This document shows positions 1-11,950 of a stretch of DNA of 64,000 nucleotides, in pieces; position 1 is the stretch's first letter, and each line of letters begins with the position of its first letter. A program made the position numbers and the translations under genes. The notes under the pieces are model-generated. The model saw only the letters and a list, made by a program, of their open reading frames with translations, made no database searches and was not told where the DNA came from. The stretch comes from Paralithodes platypus (taxonomy: Eukaryota; Arthropoda; Malacostraca; Decapoda; Lithodidae), in assembly GCA_032716605.1 (NCBI GenBank), contig CM064560.1:13223540-13287539 (forward strand), written 5' to 3'.

Positions 1-103
1 TCCTTGTAACTACCATAAATAGCTACATAGTATAATATATCAATCCTTGTAACTACCATAAATAGCTACATAGTATAATATATCAATCCTTGTAACTACC
101 ATA
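1..103. repeat. 43-bp tandem repeat, about 2.4 copies
   Basis: A unit starting tccttgtaactaccat recurs at positions 1, 44 and 87, a period of exactly 43 bp. The third unit is cut short where the sequence changes to a TTAA-element-like tail. The array probably continues to the left of the window. Confidence 0.85.
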
Positions 104-104
104 G

Positions 105-190
105 ATCATACCTAACCTGCATAAAGTCGTCTAAATGGGGCTGAAATCAAATAAATAAAAGACGTCACCGGTATTTATGTGGGCAACTGT
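105..190 (+). mobile_element. Relic of TTAA element family M3 (right half)
   Basis: The stretch reading ..gcataaagtcgtctaaat.. and then gacgtcaccggtatt resembles the right half of the M3 copies at 15475-15685, 24963-25322 and 61953-62166. The terminal TTAA is missing here, so it is a truncated relic. The assignment rests on visual similarity only. Confidence 0.4.
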
Positions 191-250
191 ACCTGATTTT
201 TACCCAGCCCAGTCACCTCACCTTTTATTATAGAGACACACGAAGTATTT

Positions 251-505
251 TTAAGGGGAGATTTTTTTTTTTTTTTTTTTTGGCTGGACCCCCTTCTCCT
301 TCATGCTTATCCCCACTAGTTTTTAGATCTTGTGACGTTCATTTAATTAGTTTGCCTTATTTAAAATCTCTTGTGCCATTTAGGTGTCTATTTTTTCCTG
401 GCGAGAGATAGCGAGCCTGTAATTTAGGAGGAATCTCGATGGGGGCTCTTGGGGGTATTATTTAAGTTTAATGGAGGCGTTGGAAAGATAGTAAAGAAAA
501 TATTA
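251..505 (-). mobile_element. TTAA-flanked MITE, family M1, copy a
   Basis: It starts at TTAA 251-254 followed by GGGGAG, the same end seen at 10132-10141 and 24881-24893. It carries the family core (..tgccatttaggtgtc.. and ..cctggcgagagatagcgag..) found in six other places in the window. A poly-T tract follows the terminus. The right end is eroded and was placed only approximately. Confidence 0.6.
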
Positions 506-519
506 AATAAATATATACA

Positions 520-3500
520 GTATATTTTACCCCTGGGGGTAAGGGAATAGAATATGCCCCACGTGCCTCCTGTGTGTCGTAAGAGGCGACTAAAGAGGTT
601 GGGTCGGTGGGTTTGCGACCCCCCACCCGTGAAAAATACTTAAGCAACGAAGAAAGAACGAACAGCCTCGGATGTGTACGGACCTTATGTTGATGAACCA
701 CGACCAACAATGGACAATCTTAGAATAGCGACATGGAATGTGAGAGGCGTGAATGATGACACAAAAGAGAGAGAGGTCCAGGAAATGTTAGTGAATGCCA
801 GGCTGGATGTATGTGGAATGACAGACCAAATGGAGGGGTACAGATGTGAGAGAGTGGGAGTGTGGAATAAGTCTGTGTGCTGGAGCGAGTGAGGGAGCAG
901 CGAGAGAAGGTGCGTGTTTGTTTGTAAGTAACAAATGGAAGGAGCATGTAAGAGACTATGGGTCTGTGGATTGTGTGGGTGAGAATGAAAGTAGGAATAC
1001 AAACGTGGGTGATTGTGTGTGTGTATGCTCCGACAGAGGATACACTTGTAAGAGAGAAAGAGGAGTTCTGGATGAATGTGGAGGCGTGCCTGGATAAGTT
1101 TGACAAGAACAAAAGAATATTTCTGATTGGGGATATGAATGGTAAGGTGGGTGATAAGAAAGTTGATGGAGTGGTGGGAGGGTGGGGTGTACCGTCAGAG
1201 GTGAATGGGAATGGTAGTGCACTTGTGGACATATGTGTTGGGAGGAGGCTGTGGATAGCCAACACCTTCTTCCGACACAGAATGATACACAGGTACACAT
1301 GGAAAGTGGTGTGGAGGAAGAAGGATAAGGATAAGACAGAGGTGGAACGAAAGGCACTGATTTGATTATATATGTGTGGATGAACGAATGAAGAAATCTG
1401 TGCTGGATGCTAGGGTGTATAGGGGTATGATCATCATGTAGTAGTAGCTAAAATTAAGATACAAAAGAAACGGGTGAGGAGAGCTGGAGGGAGGCGAGAG
1501 GAAGGTGAAATGGCAAGTAGAGTGGAGAGGCTACAGGAGGAGGAAATCAGGGAAGAGTACAGGAGAGCAGTAACAAGATGACTAGGTAGGTTTCACCTGG
1601 AAGGTATGGAGGAAGTGGAGGAGATGAGCAAAGTGTTTAAGGAAGAGATCTGTGCAGCATGTGAGGAGGTGTGTGGAGAAAGAAGAGGGAGAGGAGTGAA
1701 GGGTACAGCATCGTGGACAGAAGAGGTAAAAATTGCTGTGGAAGACAAGAAGAAAGCGTATAGAGAGTGGTTGGGTAGTAGAGGGAATGAAGATTTGGAG
1801 AGACAGAAACGAGTGAGGTACATGGAGAAAAAGAGAGTGGTGAAGAGAGTGGTGAAGGAAAGTAAGAGCAGAGTAGATGAGGAATTTGGAAGGAATCTGA
1901 GTGTAAAATGGAGGGAGTGTAAGAAACTGTTCTGGAAAGAAGTCAAGAAAGTTAGGGAAGGTAGCAAGGGAAACAGTAAGGATGTGAAAGATAAGAATGG
2001 GAGAGTGCTAGCCGAGAAGCAAGAGAGAGTCGAAAGATGGAGGGAGTACTTCAACGAATTGCTAAATGTTAGGAATGAAGAGCCAGCAAACATAGTTGGA
2101 TGGGGTATGGGAGGGAGAAGAAGAGAAGTAGTGGAGGAGGCGGTGGGGATCAGGAGGTCAGAAGTGTGTGAAGCCGTGAAAAGAGTGAAGTTGGGGACAG
2201 CACCAGGAATAGATGGAGTGTGTAGGGAAATGCTGAGGTATGGTGGTGAGATAGTGATTGAATGGGTATGGAAAATATTCTAACTAGCTTGGGAGAAGGG
2301 GAGTGCACCTGGTGACTGGAAGACAGGCATAATACTCCTATATAAGGGCAAAGGGGAAAGAGGAGTGTGTGGTAACCACCGAGGAATATGTCTTCTAAGC
2401 GTAGTAGGGAAGGTGTACAGTAGGGTAGTGATTGAGAGAGTGAGAGCGAGAACGGAGAAATGGATAGGTGACGAGCAGGCGGTTTTAGGAAGGGAAGAGG
2501 ATGTGTAGATCAGATTGTTATCCTGAATTGTGTTGTGGAGAAATATCTGGAGAAGCAACAAAAGGTGTATGTTGCCTTTATGGACTTGGAGAAGGCCTAT
2601 GACAGAGAAAGTATGTGGAAAGTACTTAAAATATACGGAGTAGATGGCAAGTTGCTGAAATCAGTGAAGAACATGTATGAGGGTGCAAAGGCGGCAATAC
2701 ATGTGGAGAATGAGCAGAGCGAGTTCTTTGACCTGAATGTTGGGTTGAAACAGGGGTGTGTGATGTCCCCGTGGATGGAGTGATGAAAGAAATACAAGGA
2801 AGAGCAGTGGATGTTGGTATGTCGCTGATAAGGGAGGGAAATGAGTGGAAGCTACCTGTACTGCTGTTTGCTGATGATACAGTTCTGATGAGCGATAATG
2901 AATGGGAGTTGCAGGGTCTGGTAAATATGTTTGGAACAGTGTGCGAAAAACGGAATCTGAAGGTAAATGCGGGGAAGAGCAAGGTTATGGTCTTCGAAAG
3001 GGGTGAAGCCACAGAGTGTGAGGTAAAGTTGAACGGTCAGGCTATGGAGATTGTCAGCTCAATTAAGTATCTGGGCAGTGTGTTGAGTAAAGATGGGATT
3101 ATGGATGAAGAAGTGTGGGAGAGGGTACAACAGGGAAAGAGGGTTGTAGGAATGCTGAAAGCAGTAACAAGAAATAGGGTGGTCTTTATGTAAGTGAAGA
3201 AGTCCTTGCATGACAGTGTGGTAATCCTGACACTGAGTTACGGAAGCGAAGCATGGACGTTGGTGGAAAGACTCAGACCAAGAGTGAGAGGGGTGGAAAT
3301 GAGTTACTTAAGAAGTGCGTGCGGAGTTACATGGAGGGATAGACAGACGAATGAGGAAGTAAGAAGTAGGTGTGGCCGGTGGTAGATGTGATGGAAAGTG
3401 TGAAAAGGAACACCTTGAGATGGTTCGGCCATATGGAACGTATGGGAAGCGAGAGAATGACTAAGAGGGTGTACGAGAGCGAGGTGGAAGGACAGAGAGG

Positions 3501-3682
3501 GATAGGTAAACCGAAAGAGAGGTGGAAGGATTGATTGAGGAAGTATATGGATGAAGGCGGTGCTGGTTGGGAGGAGGGGCGTCGACTGACTGGGGACAGA
3601 GGTGCATGGGGGTGGTTCGTTTGTGGCCACCCCTTCGGGGATCACGGCGTCAGGCAATAGATAGATAAGTAGATAGATATAT
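520..3682 (+). mobile_element. LINE family A (RTE-like non-LTR retrotransposon), near full length, copy 1
   Basis: It has a GC-rich 5' leader at about 530-660, an endonuclease-like start at 713, reverse-transcriptase motifs at 2570-2900, a conserved C-terminal region up to 3659, and a (TAGA)-type microsatellite tail at 3658-3682. A short microsatellite 3' end instead of poly(A) is typical of RTE-type LINEs, hence the tentative clade. Four further pieces of the same family lie in this window, at 34998, 48374/50376, 55575 and 59084. Confidence 0.85.
674..3660 (+). pseudogene. LINE A endonuclease/reverse transcriptase, broken reading frame
   Basis: This encoded the element's own AP-endonuclease and reverse transcriptase. 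Frame pieces can be read at 674-892 (LRIATWNVRG, the AP-endonuclease N-terminal motif), 958-1365, 1606-2283, 2535-2783 (VAFMDLEKAYD, first catalytic Asp; GLKQGCVMSPW), 2756-3193 (LLFADDTVLMS, the catalytic ADD box; KYLGSVLSKDG) and 3194-3385. At least five frameshifts or stops separate them. About 24 bases are missing after MSPW, where sister copy A2 (35705-35914) reads LFNVFMDGV. The copy is therefore dead. The C-terminal segment (WFGHMERMGS, SEVEGQRG) is shared with the other A copies. Confidence 0.88.
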
Positions 3683-3769
3683 GACCAAATAAAAACAAAG
3701 CTCCCTTAAAAATGGCTCTTCACAAAGATCGAATATTTGTTTTTCAATAGTCAATGCTCATTATATAGA

Positions 3770-6700
3770 TTTTAACATACACGAGTATTCAAATATTTTA
3801 ACATACACAAGTATTCAAGTATTTTAACATACAAGAGTATTCAAGTATTTTAACATACAAGAGTATTCAAGTATTTTAACATACAAGAGTATTCAAGTAT
3901 TTTAACATACAAGAGTATTCAAGTATTTTAACATACACAAGTATTCAAGTAGTTTAACATACAAGAGTATTCAAGTATTTTAACATACACAAGTATTCAA
4001 GTATTTTAATATACAAGAGTATTCAAGTATTTTAACATACACAAGTATTCAAGTATTTTAACATACACGAGTATTCAAGTAGTTTAACATACAAGAGTAT
4101 TCAAGTATTTTAACATACAAGAGTATTCAAGTATTTTAACATACAAGAGTATTCAAGTATTTTAACATACACAAGTATTCAAGTATTTTAACATACAAGA
4201 GTATTCAAGTATTTTAACATACAATAGTATTCAAGTATTTTAACATACACGAGTATTCAAGTATTTTAACATACACAAGTATTCAAGTATTTTAACATAC
4301 AAGAGAATTCAAGTATTTTAACATACAAGAGTATTCAAGTATTTTAACATACAAGAGTATTCAAGTATTTTAACATATCCCAAGTATTCAAGTAGTTTAA
4401 CATACAAGAGTATTCAAGTATTTTAACATACACAAGTATTCAAGTATTTTAACATATAAGAGTATTCAAGTATTTTAACATACAAGAGTATTCAAGTATT
4501 TTAACATACACAAGGATTCAAGTAGTTTAACATACAAGAGTATTCAAGTAGTTTAACATACAAGAGTATTCAAGTATTTTAACATACAAGAGTATTCAAG
4601 TATTTTAACATACACGAGTATTCAAGTAGTTTAACATACAAGAGTATTCAAGTATTTTAACATACAAGAGTATTCAAGTATTTTAACATACAAGAGTATT
4701 CAAGTATTTTAACATACAAGAGCAATCAAGTATTTTAACATACACAATTATTCAAGTAGTTTAACATACAAGAGTATTCAAGTATTTTAACATACAAGAG
4801 TATTCAAGTAGTTTAACATACACAAGTATTCAAGTATTTTAACATTCACAATTAGTATTCAAGTATTTTAACATACACAAGTATTCAAGTATTTTAACAT
4901 ACACGAGTATTCAAGTATTTTAACATACACTAGTATTCAAGTATTTTAACATACACAAGTATTCAAGTAGTTTAACATACAAGAGTATTCAAGTATTTTA
5001 ACATACAAGAGTATTCAAGTATTTTAACATACACGAGAATTCAAGTAGTTTAACATACAAGAGTATTCAAGTATTTTAACATACAAGAGTATTCAAGTAT
5101 TTTAACATACAATAGTATTCAAGCATTTTAACATACACAAGTATTCAAGTAGTTTAACATACAAGGGTATTCAAGTATTTTAACATACAAGAGTATTCAA
5201 GTATTTTAACATACACAATTATTCAAGTAGTTTAACATACAAGAGTATTCAAGTATTTTAACATACAAGAGTATTCAAGTAGTTTAACATACACAAGTAT
5301 TCAAGTATTTTAACATTCACAATTAGTATTCAAGTATTTTAACATACACAAGTATTCAAGTATTTTAACATACACGAGTATTCAAGTATTTTAACATACA
5401 CTAGTATTCAAGTATTTTAACATACACAAGTATTCAAGTAGTTTAACATACAAGAGTATTCAAGTATTTTAACATACAAGAGTATTCAAGTATTTTAACA
5501 TACACGAGAATTCAAGTAGTTTAACATACAAGAGTATTCAAGTATTTTAACATACAGGAGTATTCAAGTATTTTAACATACAAGAGTATTCAAGTATTTT
5601 AACATACAAGAGTATTCAAGCAATTTAACATACACAAGTATTCAAGTAGTTTAACATACAAGGGTATTCAAGTATTTTAACATACAAGAGTATTCAAGTA
5701 TTTTAACATACACATGTATTCAAGTATTTTAACATACACAAGTATTCAAGTATTTTAACATTCACAATTAGTATTCAAGTATTTTAACATACACAAGCAT
5801 TCAAGTATTTTAACATACACGAGTATTCAAGTATTTTAACGTACACGAGTATTCAAGTATTTTAACATACACAAGTATTCAAGTAGTTTAACATACAAGA
5901 GTATTCAAGTATTTTAACATACAAGAGTATTCAAGTATTTTAACATACACGAGTACTCAAGTAGTTTAACATACAAGAGTATTCAAGTATTTTAACATAC
6001 AAGAGTATTCAAGTATTTTAACATACAAGAGTATTCAAGCATTTTAACATACACGAGTATTCAAGTAGTTTAACATACAAGAGTATTCAAGTATTTTAAC
6101 ATACAAGAGTATTCAAGTATTTTAACATACAAGAGTATTCAAGTATTTTAACATACAAGAGTATTCAAGTATTTTAACATACACAATTATTCAAGTAGTT
6201 TAACATACAAGAGTATTCAAGTATTTTAACATACAAGAATATTCAAGTATTTTAACATACACAAGTATTCAAGTATTTTAACATTCACAATTAGTATTCA
6301 AGTATTTTAACATACACAAGTATTCAAGTATTTTAACATACACGAGTATTCAAGTATTTTAACATACACGAGTATTCAAGTATTTTAACATACACAATTA
6401 TTCAAGTAGTTTAACATACAAGAGTATTCAAGTATTTTAACATACAAGAGTATTCAAGTATTTTAACATACACGAGTATTCAAGTAGTTTAACATACAAG
6501 AGTATTCAAGTATTTTAACATACAAGAGTATTCAAGTATTTTAACATACAAGAGTATTCAAGCATTTTAACATACACAAGTGTTCAAGTAGTTTAACATA
6601 CAAGAGTATTCAAGTATTTTAACATACAAGAGTATTCATGTATTTTAACATACACAAGTATTCAAGTAGTTTAACATACAAGAGTATTCAAGTATTTTAA

Positions 6701-8284
6701 CATACAAGAGTATTCAAGTATTTTAACATACACAAGTATTCAAGTATTTTAACATACAAGAGTATTAAAGTATTTTAACATACAAGAGTATTCAAGTAGT
6801 TTAACATACAAGAGTATTCAAGTATTTTAACATACAAGAGTATTCAAGTATTTTAACATACACAAGTATTTCAAGTATTTTAACATACACGAGTATTCAA
6901 GTATTTTAACATACACGAGTATTCAAGTATTTTAACATACAATAGTATTCAAGTATTTTAACATAGACGAGTATTCAAGTATTTTAACATACAAGAGTAT
7001 TCAAGTCTTTTAACATACAAGAGTATTCAAGTATTTTAACATACAAGAGTATTCAAGTATTTTAACATACACGAGTATTCAAGTATTTTAACATACACGA
7101 GTATTCAAGTATTTTAACATACAAGAGTATTCAAGTATTTTACCATACACGAGTATTCAAGTATTTTAACATACAATAATATTCAAGTAGTTTAACATAC
7201 ACAAGTATTTAAGTAGTTTAACATACACAAGTATTCAAGTAGTTTAACATACACAAGTATTCAAGTATTTTACCATACAAGAGTATTCAAGTATATTAAC
7301 ATACAAGAGTATTCAAGTAGTTTAACATACACAAGTATTCAAGTAGTTTAACATACACAAGTATTCAAGTAGTTTAACATACACAAGTATTCAAGTAGTT
7401 TAACATACAAGAGTATTCAAGTATTTTAACATACAAGAGTATTCAAGTATTTTAACATACACAAGTATTCAAGTATTTTACCATACAAGAGTATTCAAGT
7501 ATTTTAACATACAAGAGTATTCAAGTAGTTTAACATACACAAGTATTCAAGTAGTTTAACATACACGAGTATTCAAGTATTTTAACATACACGAGTATTC
7601 AAGTATTTTAACATACAAGAGTATTCAAGTATTTTAACATACAAGAGTATTCAAGTATTTTAACATACAAGAGTATTCAAGTATTTTAACATACACAAGT
7701 ATTCAAGTAGTTTAACATACACAAGTATTCAAGTAGTTTAACATACAAGAGTATTCAAGTATTTTAACATACAAGAGTATTCAAGTATTTTAACATACAA
7801 GAGTATTCAAGTATTTTAACATACAAGAGTATTCAAGTATTTTAACATACAAGAGTATTCAAGTATTTTAACATACAAGAGTATTCAAGTATTTTAACAT
7901 ACAAGAGTATTCAAGTATTTTAACATACACGAGTATTCAAGTATTTTAACATACAAGAGTATTCAAGTATTTTAACATACAAGAGTATTCAAGTATTTTA
8001 ACATACAAGAGTATTCAAGTATTTTAACATACAAGAGTATTCAAGTATTTTAACATACAAGAGTATTCAAGTATTTTAACATACAAGAGTATTCAAGTAT
8101 TTTAACATACAAGAGTATTCAAGTATTTTAACATTCAAGAGTATTCAAGTATTTTAACATACAAGAGTATTCAAGTATTTTAACATACAAGAGTATTCAA
8201 GTATTTTAACATACAAGAGTATTCAAGTATTTTAACATACAAGAGTATTCAAGTATTTTAACATACAAGAGTATTCAAGTATTC
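3770..8284. repeat. 26-bp AT-rich minisatellite array, about 170 units
   Basis: The unit is about ttttaacatacaagagtattcaagta, where a 2-base position alternates between agag, cgag and caag, and the tail between tatttt and tagttt. The array spans 4.5 kb. A variant unit containing cattcacaattag recurs at about 4843, 5313, 5759 and 6283, so blocks of 17-20 units were copied together. No coding frame survives through it. It lies 5' of the first recognised receptor exon, so probably in an upstream intron. Confidence 0.97.
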
Positions 8285-8345
8285 ATGATCACGATAACTA
8301 GTTTCTGTCTATCTATTATTATTCTATTTATTTGTTTTGTTCTGT

Positions 8346-8710
8346 AATACAAATCAATCCATCTATCTTTGTATCTATAATATCAATCAATCTATCTATC
8401 TTTGTATCTAAAATATCAATCAATCCATCTATCGTTGTATCTAAAATATCAATCAATCCATCTATCTTTGTATCTAAAATATCAATCAATCCATCTATCT
8501 TTGTATCTATAATATCAATCAATCCATCTATCTTTGTATCTATAATATCAATCAATCCATCTATCTTTGTATCTAAAATATCAATCAATCCATCTATCTT
8601 TGTATCTAAAATATCAATCAATCTATCTATCTTTGTATCTAAAATATCAATCAATCCATCTATCTTTGTATCTAAAATATCAATCAATCAATCTATCTTT
8701 GTATATTACC
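8346..8710. repeat. 33-bp tandem repeat, about 11 units
   Basis: The unit is about 33 bp (..caatccatctatctttgtat..). Because 33 is a multiple of three and the unit has no stop in some frames, frames stay open on both strands (8332-8814 plus, 8328-8687 minus, repeating LDTKIDGLIDI). That is what a repeat produces, not evidence of a gene. Confidence 0.95.
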
Positions 8711-9170
8711 AACCAATCTATATTTCTATCTATATTATCAATCAATCAATTTATCGTTATGTATTTACCTACCAATCTTTCTGTTATAATCTATCAATTT
8801 ATATTTTCAGTTGATAAATATATTATCTATACAATTATCTTATCAATCTATCTGTCGATATTTTCCCAATCAATAAATTTGTCCTCCCCTTTGTCTATTA
8901 TTCTATCTCTTAATCTATATATCTAACTATCCATCTAAATATTTTCTATGTATCTATCTGTCAATCAATTTATCTATCTATTTATCTACTAATCTGTCTA
9001 TGTATTATAAGGTGGTTGCCATGACGACCCAGCATGATGAGGAGGAAGGTTGTTCATCATTTATATATCTATCTATCTACCTATCTATCTATCTGTCTAT
9101 CTATCTATCTATCTGTCTATCTGTCTATCTGTATCTATCTGTCTATCTATCTATCTACTTATGTATCTGT
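8711..9170. repeat. Degenerate ATCT/AATC simple-sequence tract with an embedded exon-like copy
   Basis: Imperfect tetranucleotide repeats run to a purer (TATC)n block at 9061-9170. At 9007-9060 there is a near-duplicate of the first 45-50 bases of the receptor exon that starts at 9174. This copy runs into the TATC repeat instead of continuing. The pyrimidine-rich TATC block directly precedes the exon and may serve as its polypyrimidine tract. Confidence 0.85.
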
Positions 9171-9173
9171 GAG

Positions 9174-9281
9174 GTGGTTGCTATGACGACCCAGCATGAT
9201 GTGGAGGAAGGTTGTTTCATCACCCCCCTGCCTCCACCCCCTCCTCGGCTGGTGGCTCTCATCTACCCCTTCGCTACACAG
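9174..9281 (+). CDS. Ionotropic receptor gene, exon a (end of S1, linker into TM1), internal exon
   Basis: It encodes about 36 residues, starting VVAMTTQHDV and ending RLVALIYPFATQ. Invertebrate chemosensory ionotropic receptors, which are ligand-gated cation channels related to ionotropic glutamate receptors, carry a proline-rich stretch and a PF motif just before TM1. FITPLPPPPPRL and IYPF fit that. The donor is CAG|GTATGT at 9282. The acceptor is taken as the AG at 9172-9173, giving phase 0 on both sides, and exon b continues in frame with VW of TM1. The 5' border is the weakest call, because a duplicate of this exon start sits 165 bp upstream. No earlier exon (most of S1) was recognised in 1-9170. 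Confidence 0.72.
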
Positions 9282-9771
9282 GTATGTATAGTAGGTTTAT
9301 TTCCAGCTGAGGGTAAAGCCGGTATCACACGAGAACTTTAATAGTCAACATTCGATTATCTAAATTTTTCTTGCAACATTTCTAGAGTGGATCACATATA
9401 TGCTTTCATTAATTAATTTAATTGAAGGGGTTTGGTGTTGTGGTGAAATTAATAAAACATTAAATATTTTGCTCTGATATCGGAAACTAGACTGATGGTA
9501 GATGAATTTAGGTCACCGAAATATTTTAAATGTTGACCTCATAAGCTTCCAGACCAGTGTTGAGGATAAAATATGTTGAGGGAAAAAGTGCTCGTGTGAT
9601 ACCAGCTTAACTTAAGTTGTCATGTCCTCATCATGATTCTTCGTCTATTACGGACATTTTGTTACGAAATATGTTGTTATTTATAAATGTTTGGTATTTA
9701 TATGACGCAGAGACATAATAGCATCATATATTTATATGACGCAGAGACATAATAGCATCATATATTCCCAT
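9282..9771. other. Start of intron 1, no gene seen
   Basis: Single-copy-looking AT-rich sequence. The only structure noted is a perfect 34-bp direct duplication (tttatatgacgcagagac..) at 9696-9729 and 9730-9763. A phrase near 9308-9340 (ggtatcacacgag) is echoed in inverted form near 9591-9606 (ctcgtgtgataccagc), so 9308-9606 may be another short inverted-repeat element. Confidence 0.55.
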
Positions 9772-10141
9772 GAGGGGAGACTGACCGTTTGTTTGCTTTA
9801 TTAATCATTGTATTCGTATATTTTTTTTAGTTTCCTCGCTAGACCTCCATCAAGCTCAGAAAAACACCCCCTAGACCCCCCTTCAAGATAAATTTGTACA
9901 TTTTTCGGTAGAAAAATGTCCCGGCCGAAGGCCGGTTCCTCTTAAAATTGCAGGCTCGCTATCGCTCGCCAGGAAATAATCGACACCTAAATGCCACGAA
10001 AGGTCTTAAAATTAACAACAAAATAGGTCGAAAGGTGTTAAAATCGCCAAACTAATGGGCCGAATGTCTTATAATCTCAAAACTAGTGGGGCTAAACATT
10101 AGGGAGAAGGGGTACCAGAAAAACGGTCTGCCTCCCCTTAA
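9772..10141 (+). mobile_element. TTAA-flanked MITE, family M1, copy b
   Basis: The left end GAGGGGAGACTGACCGT and the right end, read on the minus strand as AAGGGGAGGCAGACCGT, form terminal inverted repeats. TTAA lies at 10138-10141. Internally there is cccggccgaaggccggt and the shared ctcgctatcgctcgccagg core. It has no coding capacity. TTAA target duplications are typical of piggyBac-type elements. That superfamily is an inference. Confidence 0.72.
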
Positions 10142-10145
10142 GTCT

Positions 10146-11469
10146 GGAAATATCAGTTGCTAAGGGGTTTAATATATCATCAGCTGGACACAAATATCAG
10201 TTGCTAAGGGGTTTAATATATCATTAGCTGGACACAAATATCAGTTGCTAAGGGGTTTAATATATCATTAGCTGGACACAAATATCAGTTGCTAAGGGGT
10301 TTAATATATCATCAGCTGGACACAAATATCAGTTGCTAAGGGGTTTAATATATCATCAGCTGGACACAAATATCAGTTGCTAAGGGGTTTAATATATCAT
10401 TAGCTGGACACAAATATCAGTTGCTAAGGGGTTTAATATATCATTAGCTGGACACAAATATCAGTTGCTAAGGGGTTTAATATATCATCAGCTTTACACA
10501 AATATCAGTTGCTAAGGGGTTTAATATATCATTAGCTGGACACAAATATCAGTTGCTAAGGGGTTAATATATCATCAGCTGGACACAAATATCAGTTGCT
10601 AAGGGGTTTAATATATCATTAGCTGGACACAAATATCAGTTGCTAAGGGGTTTAATATATCATCAGCTGGACACAAATATCAGTTGCTAAGGGGTTTAAT
10701 ATATCATTAGCTGGACACAAATATCAGTTGCTAAGGGGTTTAATATATCATCAGCTGGACACAAATATCAGTTGCTAAGGGGTTTAATATCATTAGCTGG
10801 ACACAAATATCAGTTGCTAAGGGGTTTAATATATCATTAGCTGGACACAAATATCAGTTGCTAAGGGGTTTAATATATCATCAGCTTTACACAAATATCA
10901 GTTGCTAAGGGGTTTAATATATCATTAGCTGGACACAAATATCAGTTGCTAAGGGGTTTAATATATCATCAGCTGGACACAAATATCAGTTGCTAAGGGG
11001 TTTAATATATCATTAGCTGGACACAAATATCAGTTGCTAAGGGGTTTAATATATCATTAGCTGGACACAAATATCAGTTGCTAAGGGGTTTAATATATCA
11101 TTAGCTGGACACAAATATCAGTTGCTAAGGGGTTTAATATATCATTAGCTGGACACAAATATCAGTTGCTAAGGGGTTTAATATATCATTAGCTAGACAC
11201 AAATATCAGTTGCTAAGGGGTTTAATATATCATTAGCTGGACACAAATATCAGTTGCTAAGGGGTTTAATATATCATTAGCTGGACAAATATCAGTTGCT
11301 AAGGGGTTTAATATATCATTAGCTGGACACAAATATCAGTTGCTAAGGGGTTTAATATATCATTAGCTGGACACAAATATCAGTTGCTAAGGGGTTTAAT
11401 ATATCATTAGCTGGACACAAATATCAGTTGCTAAGGGGTTTAATATATCATTAGCTGGACACAAATATA
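10146..11469. repeat. 44-bp minisatellite, about 30 units
   Basis: Units of 44 bp (..tatcagttgctaagggg.. and tcattagctggacacaa) recur with very few differences, mainly catcag/cattag. Rare single-unit changes include tttacac for ggacac near 10490 and 10880, and small deletions at 10563 and 10787. High uniformity suggests recent spread. Confidence 0.97.
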
Positions 11470-11659
11470 CTATAGTAGTCATGTCTCGGCACCAAGTATA
11501 TTTTGATCAATAACTGGTGTCAACAATATTTAAGCTTCATTTCTTCATATCAAGTGAAATATACAAACATGTTCCTACACTTACCCGCCCTTTCCAACAT
11601 CTGACAGACATTAATACAGCACAGAGCGAGCCAAACGTAATGACAGCTGGGCCATGACT

Positions 11660-11900
11660 TATTAGCGCGACCGTATAGTCTCTTATAAACATTCGTGGAC
11701 CTCCTATGTTTTGTTTTATGTAATTATAATGTTCTGAATTTATTCTTGGATGGAACTTATTTTTCAATGAATATTATATACTGTTTTGCTGTTGCTGTGT
11801 TGAACATTATATTCATGAGTTCGTTTCCAGAGGCATACTTCCATGATTAGAAATAGGTGAGGTCCACGAATGTGTATGAGTGACTGTACTGCATTGGCAA
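11660..11900. mobile_element. Inverted-repeat element, family W, copy 1
   Basis: The left arm contains tagtctcttat..attcgtggacctcc (about 11674-11705). The right arm contains gaggtccacgaatgtgtatgagtg near 11858-11885. The same pair of arms occurs at 29585-29850. A short non-coding transposon is the simplest reading. Ends and target duplication were not resolved. Confidence 0.5.
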
Positions 11901-11950
11901 TGGTTACCGGTATAAAAAGGGTAGATAAAGTGTCCATAATAATCTAGCCC

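Noticed and set aside
685..1357. Minus-strand frames of 105-192 codons opposite LINE A
   Set aside because: Shadows of the purine-rich LINE coding strand. The plus strand carries the endonuclease motif.
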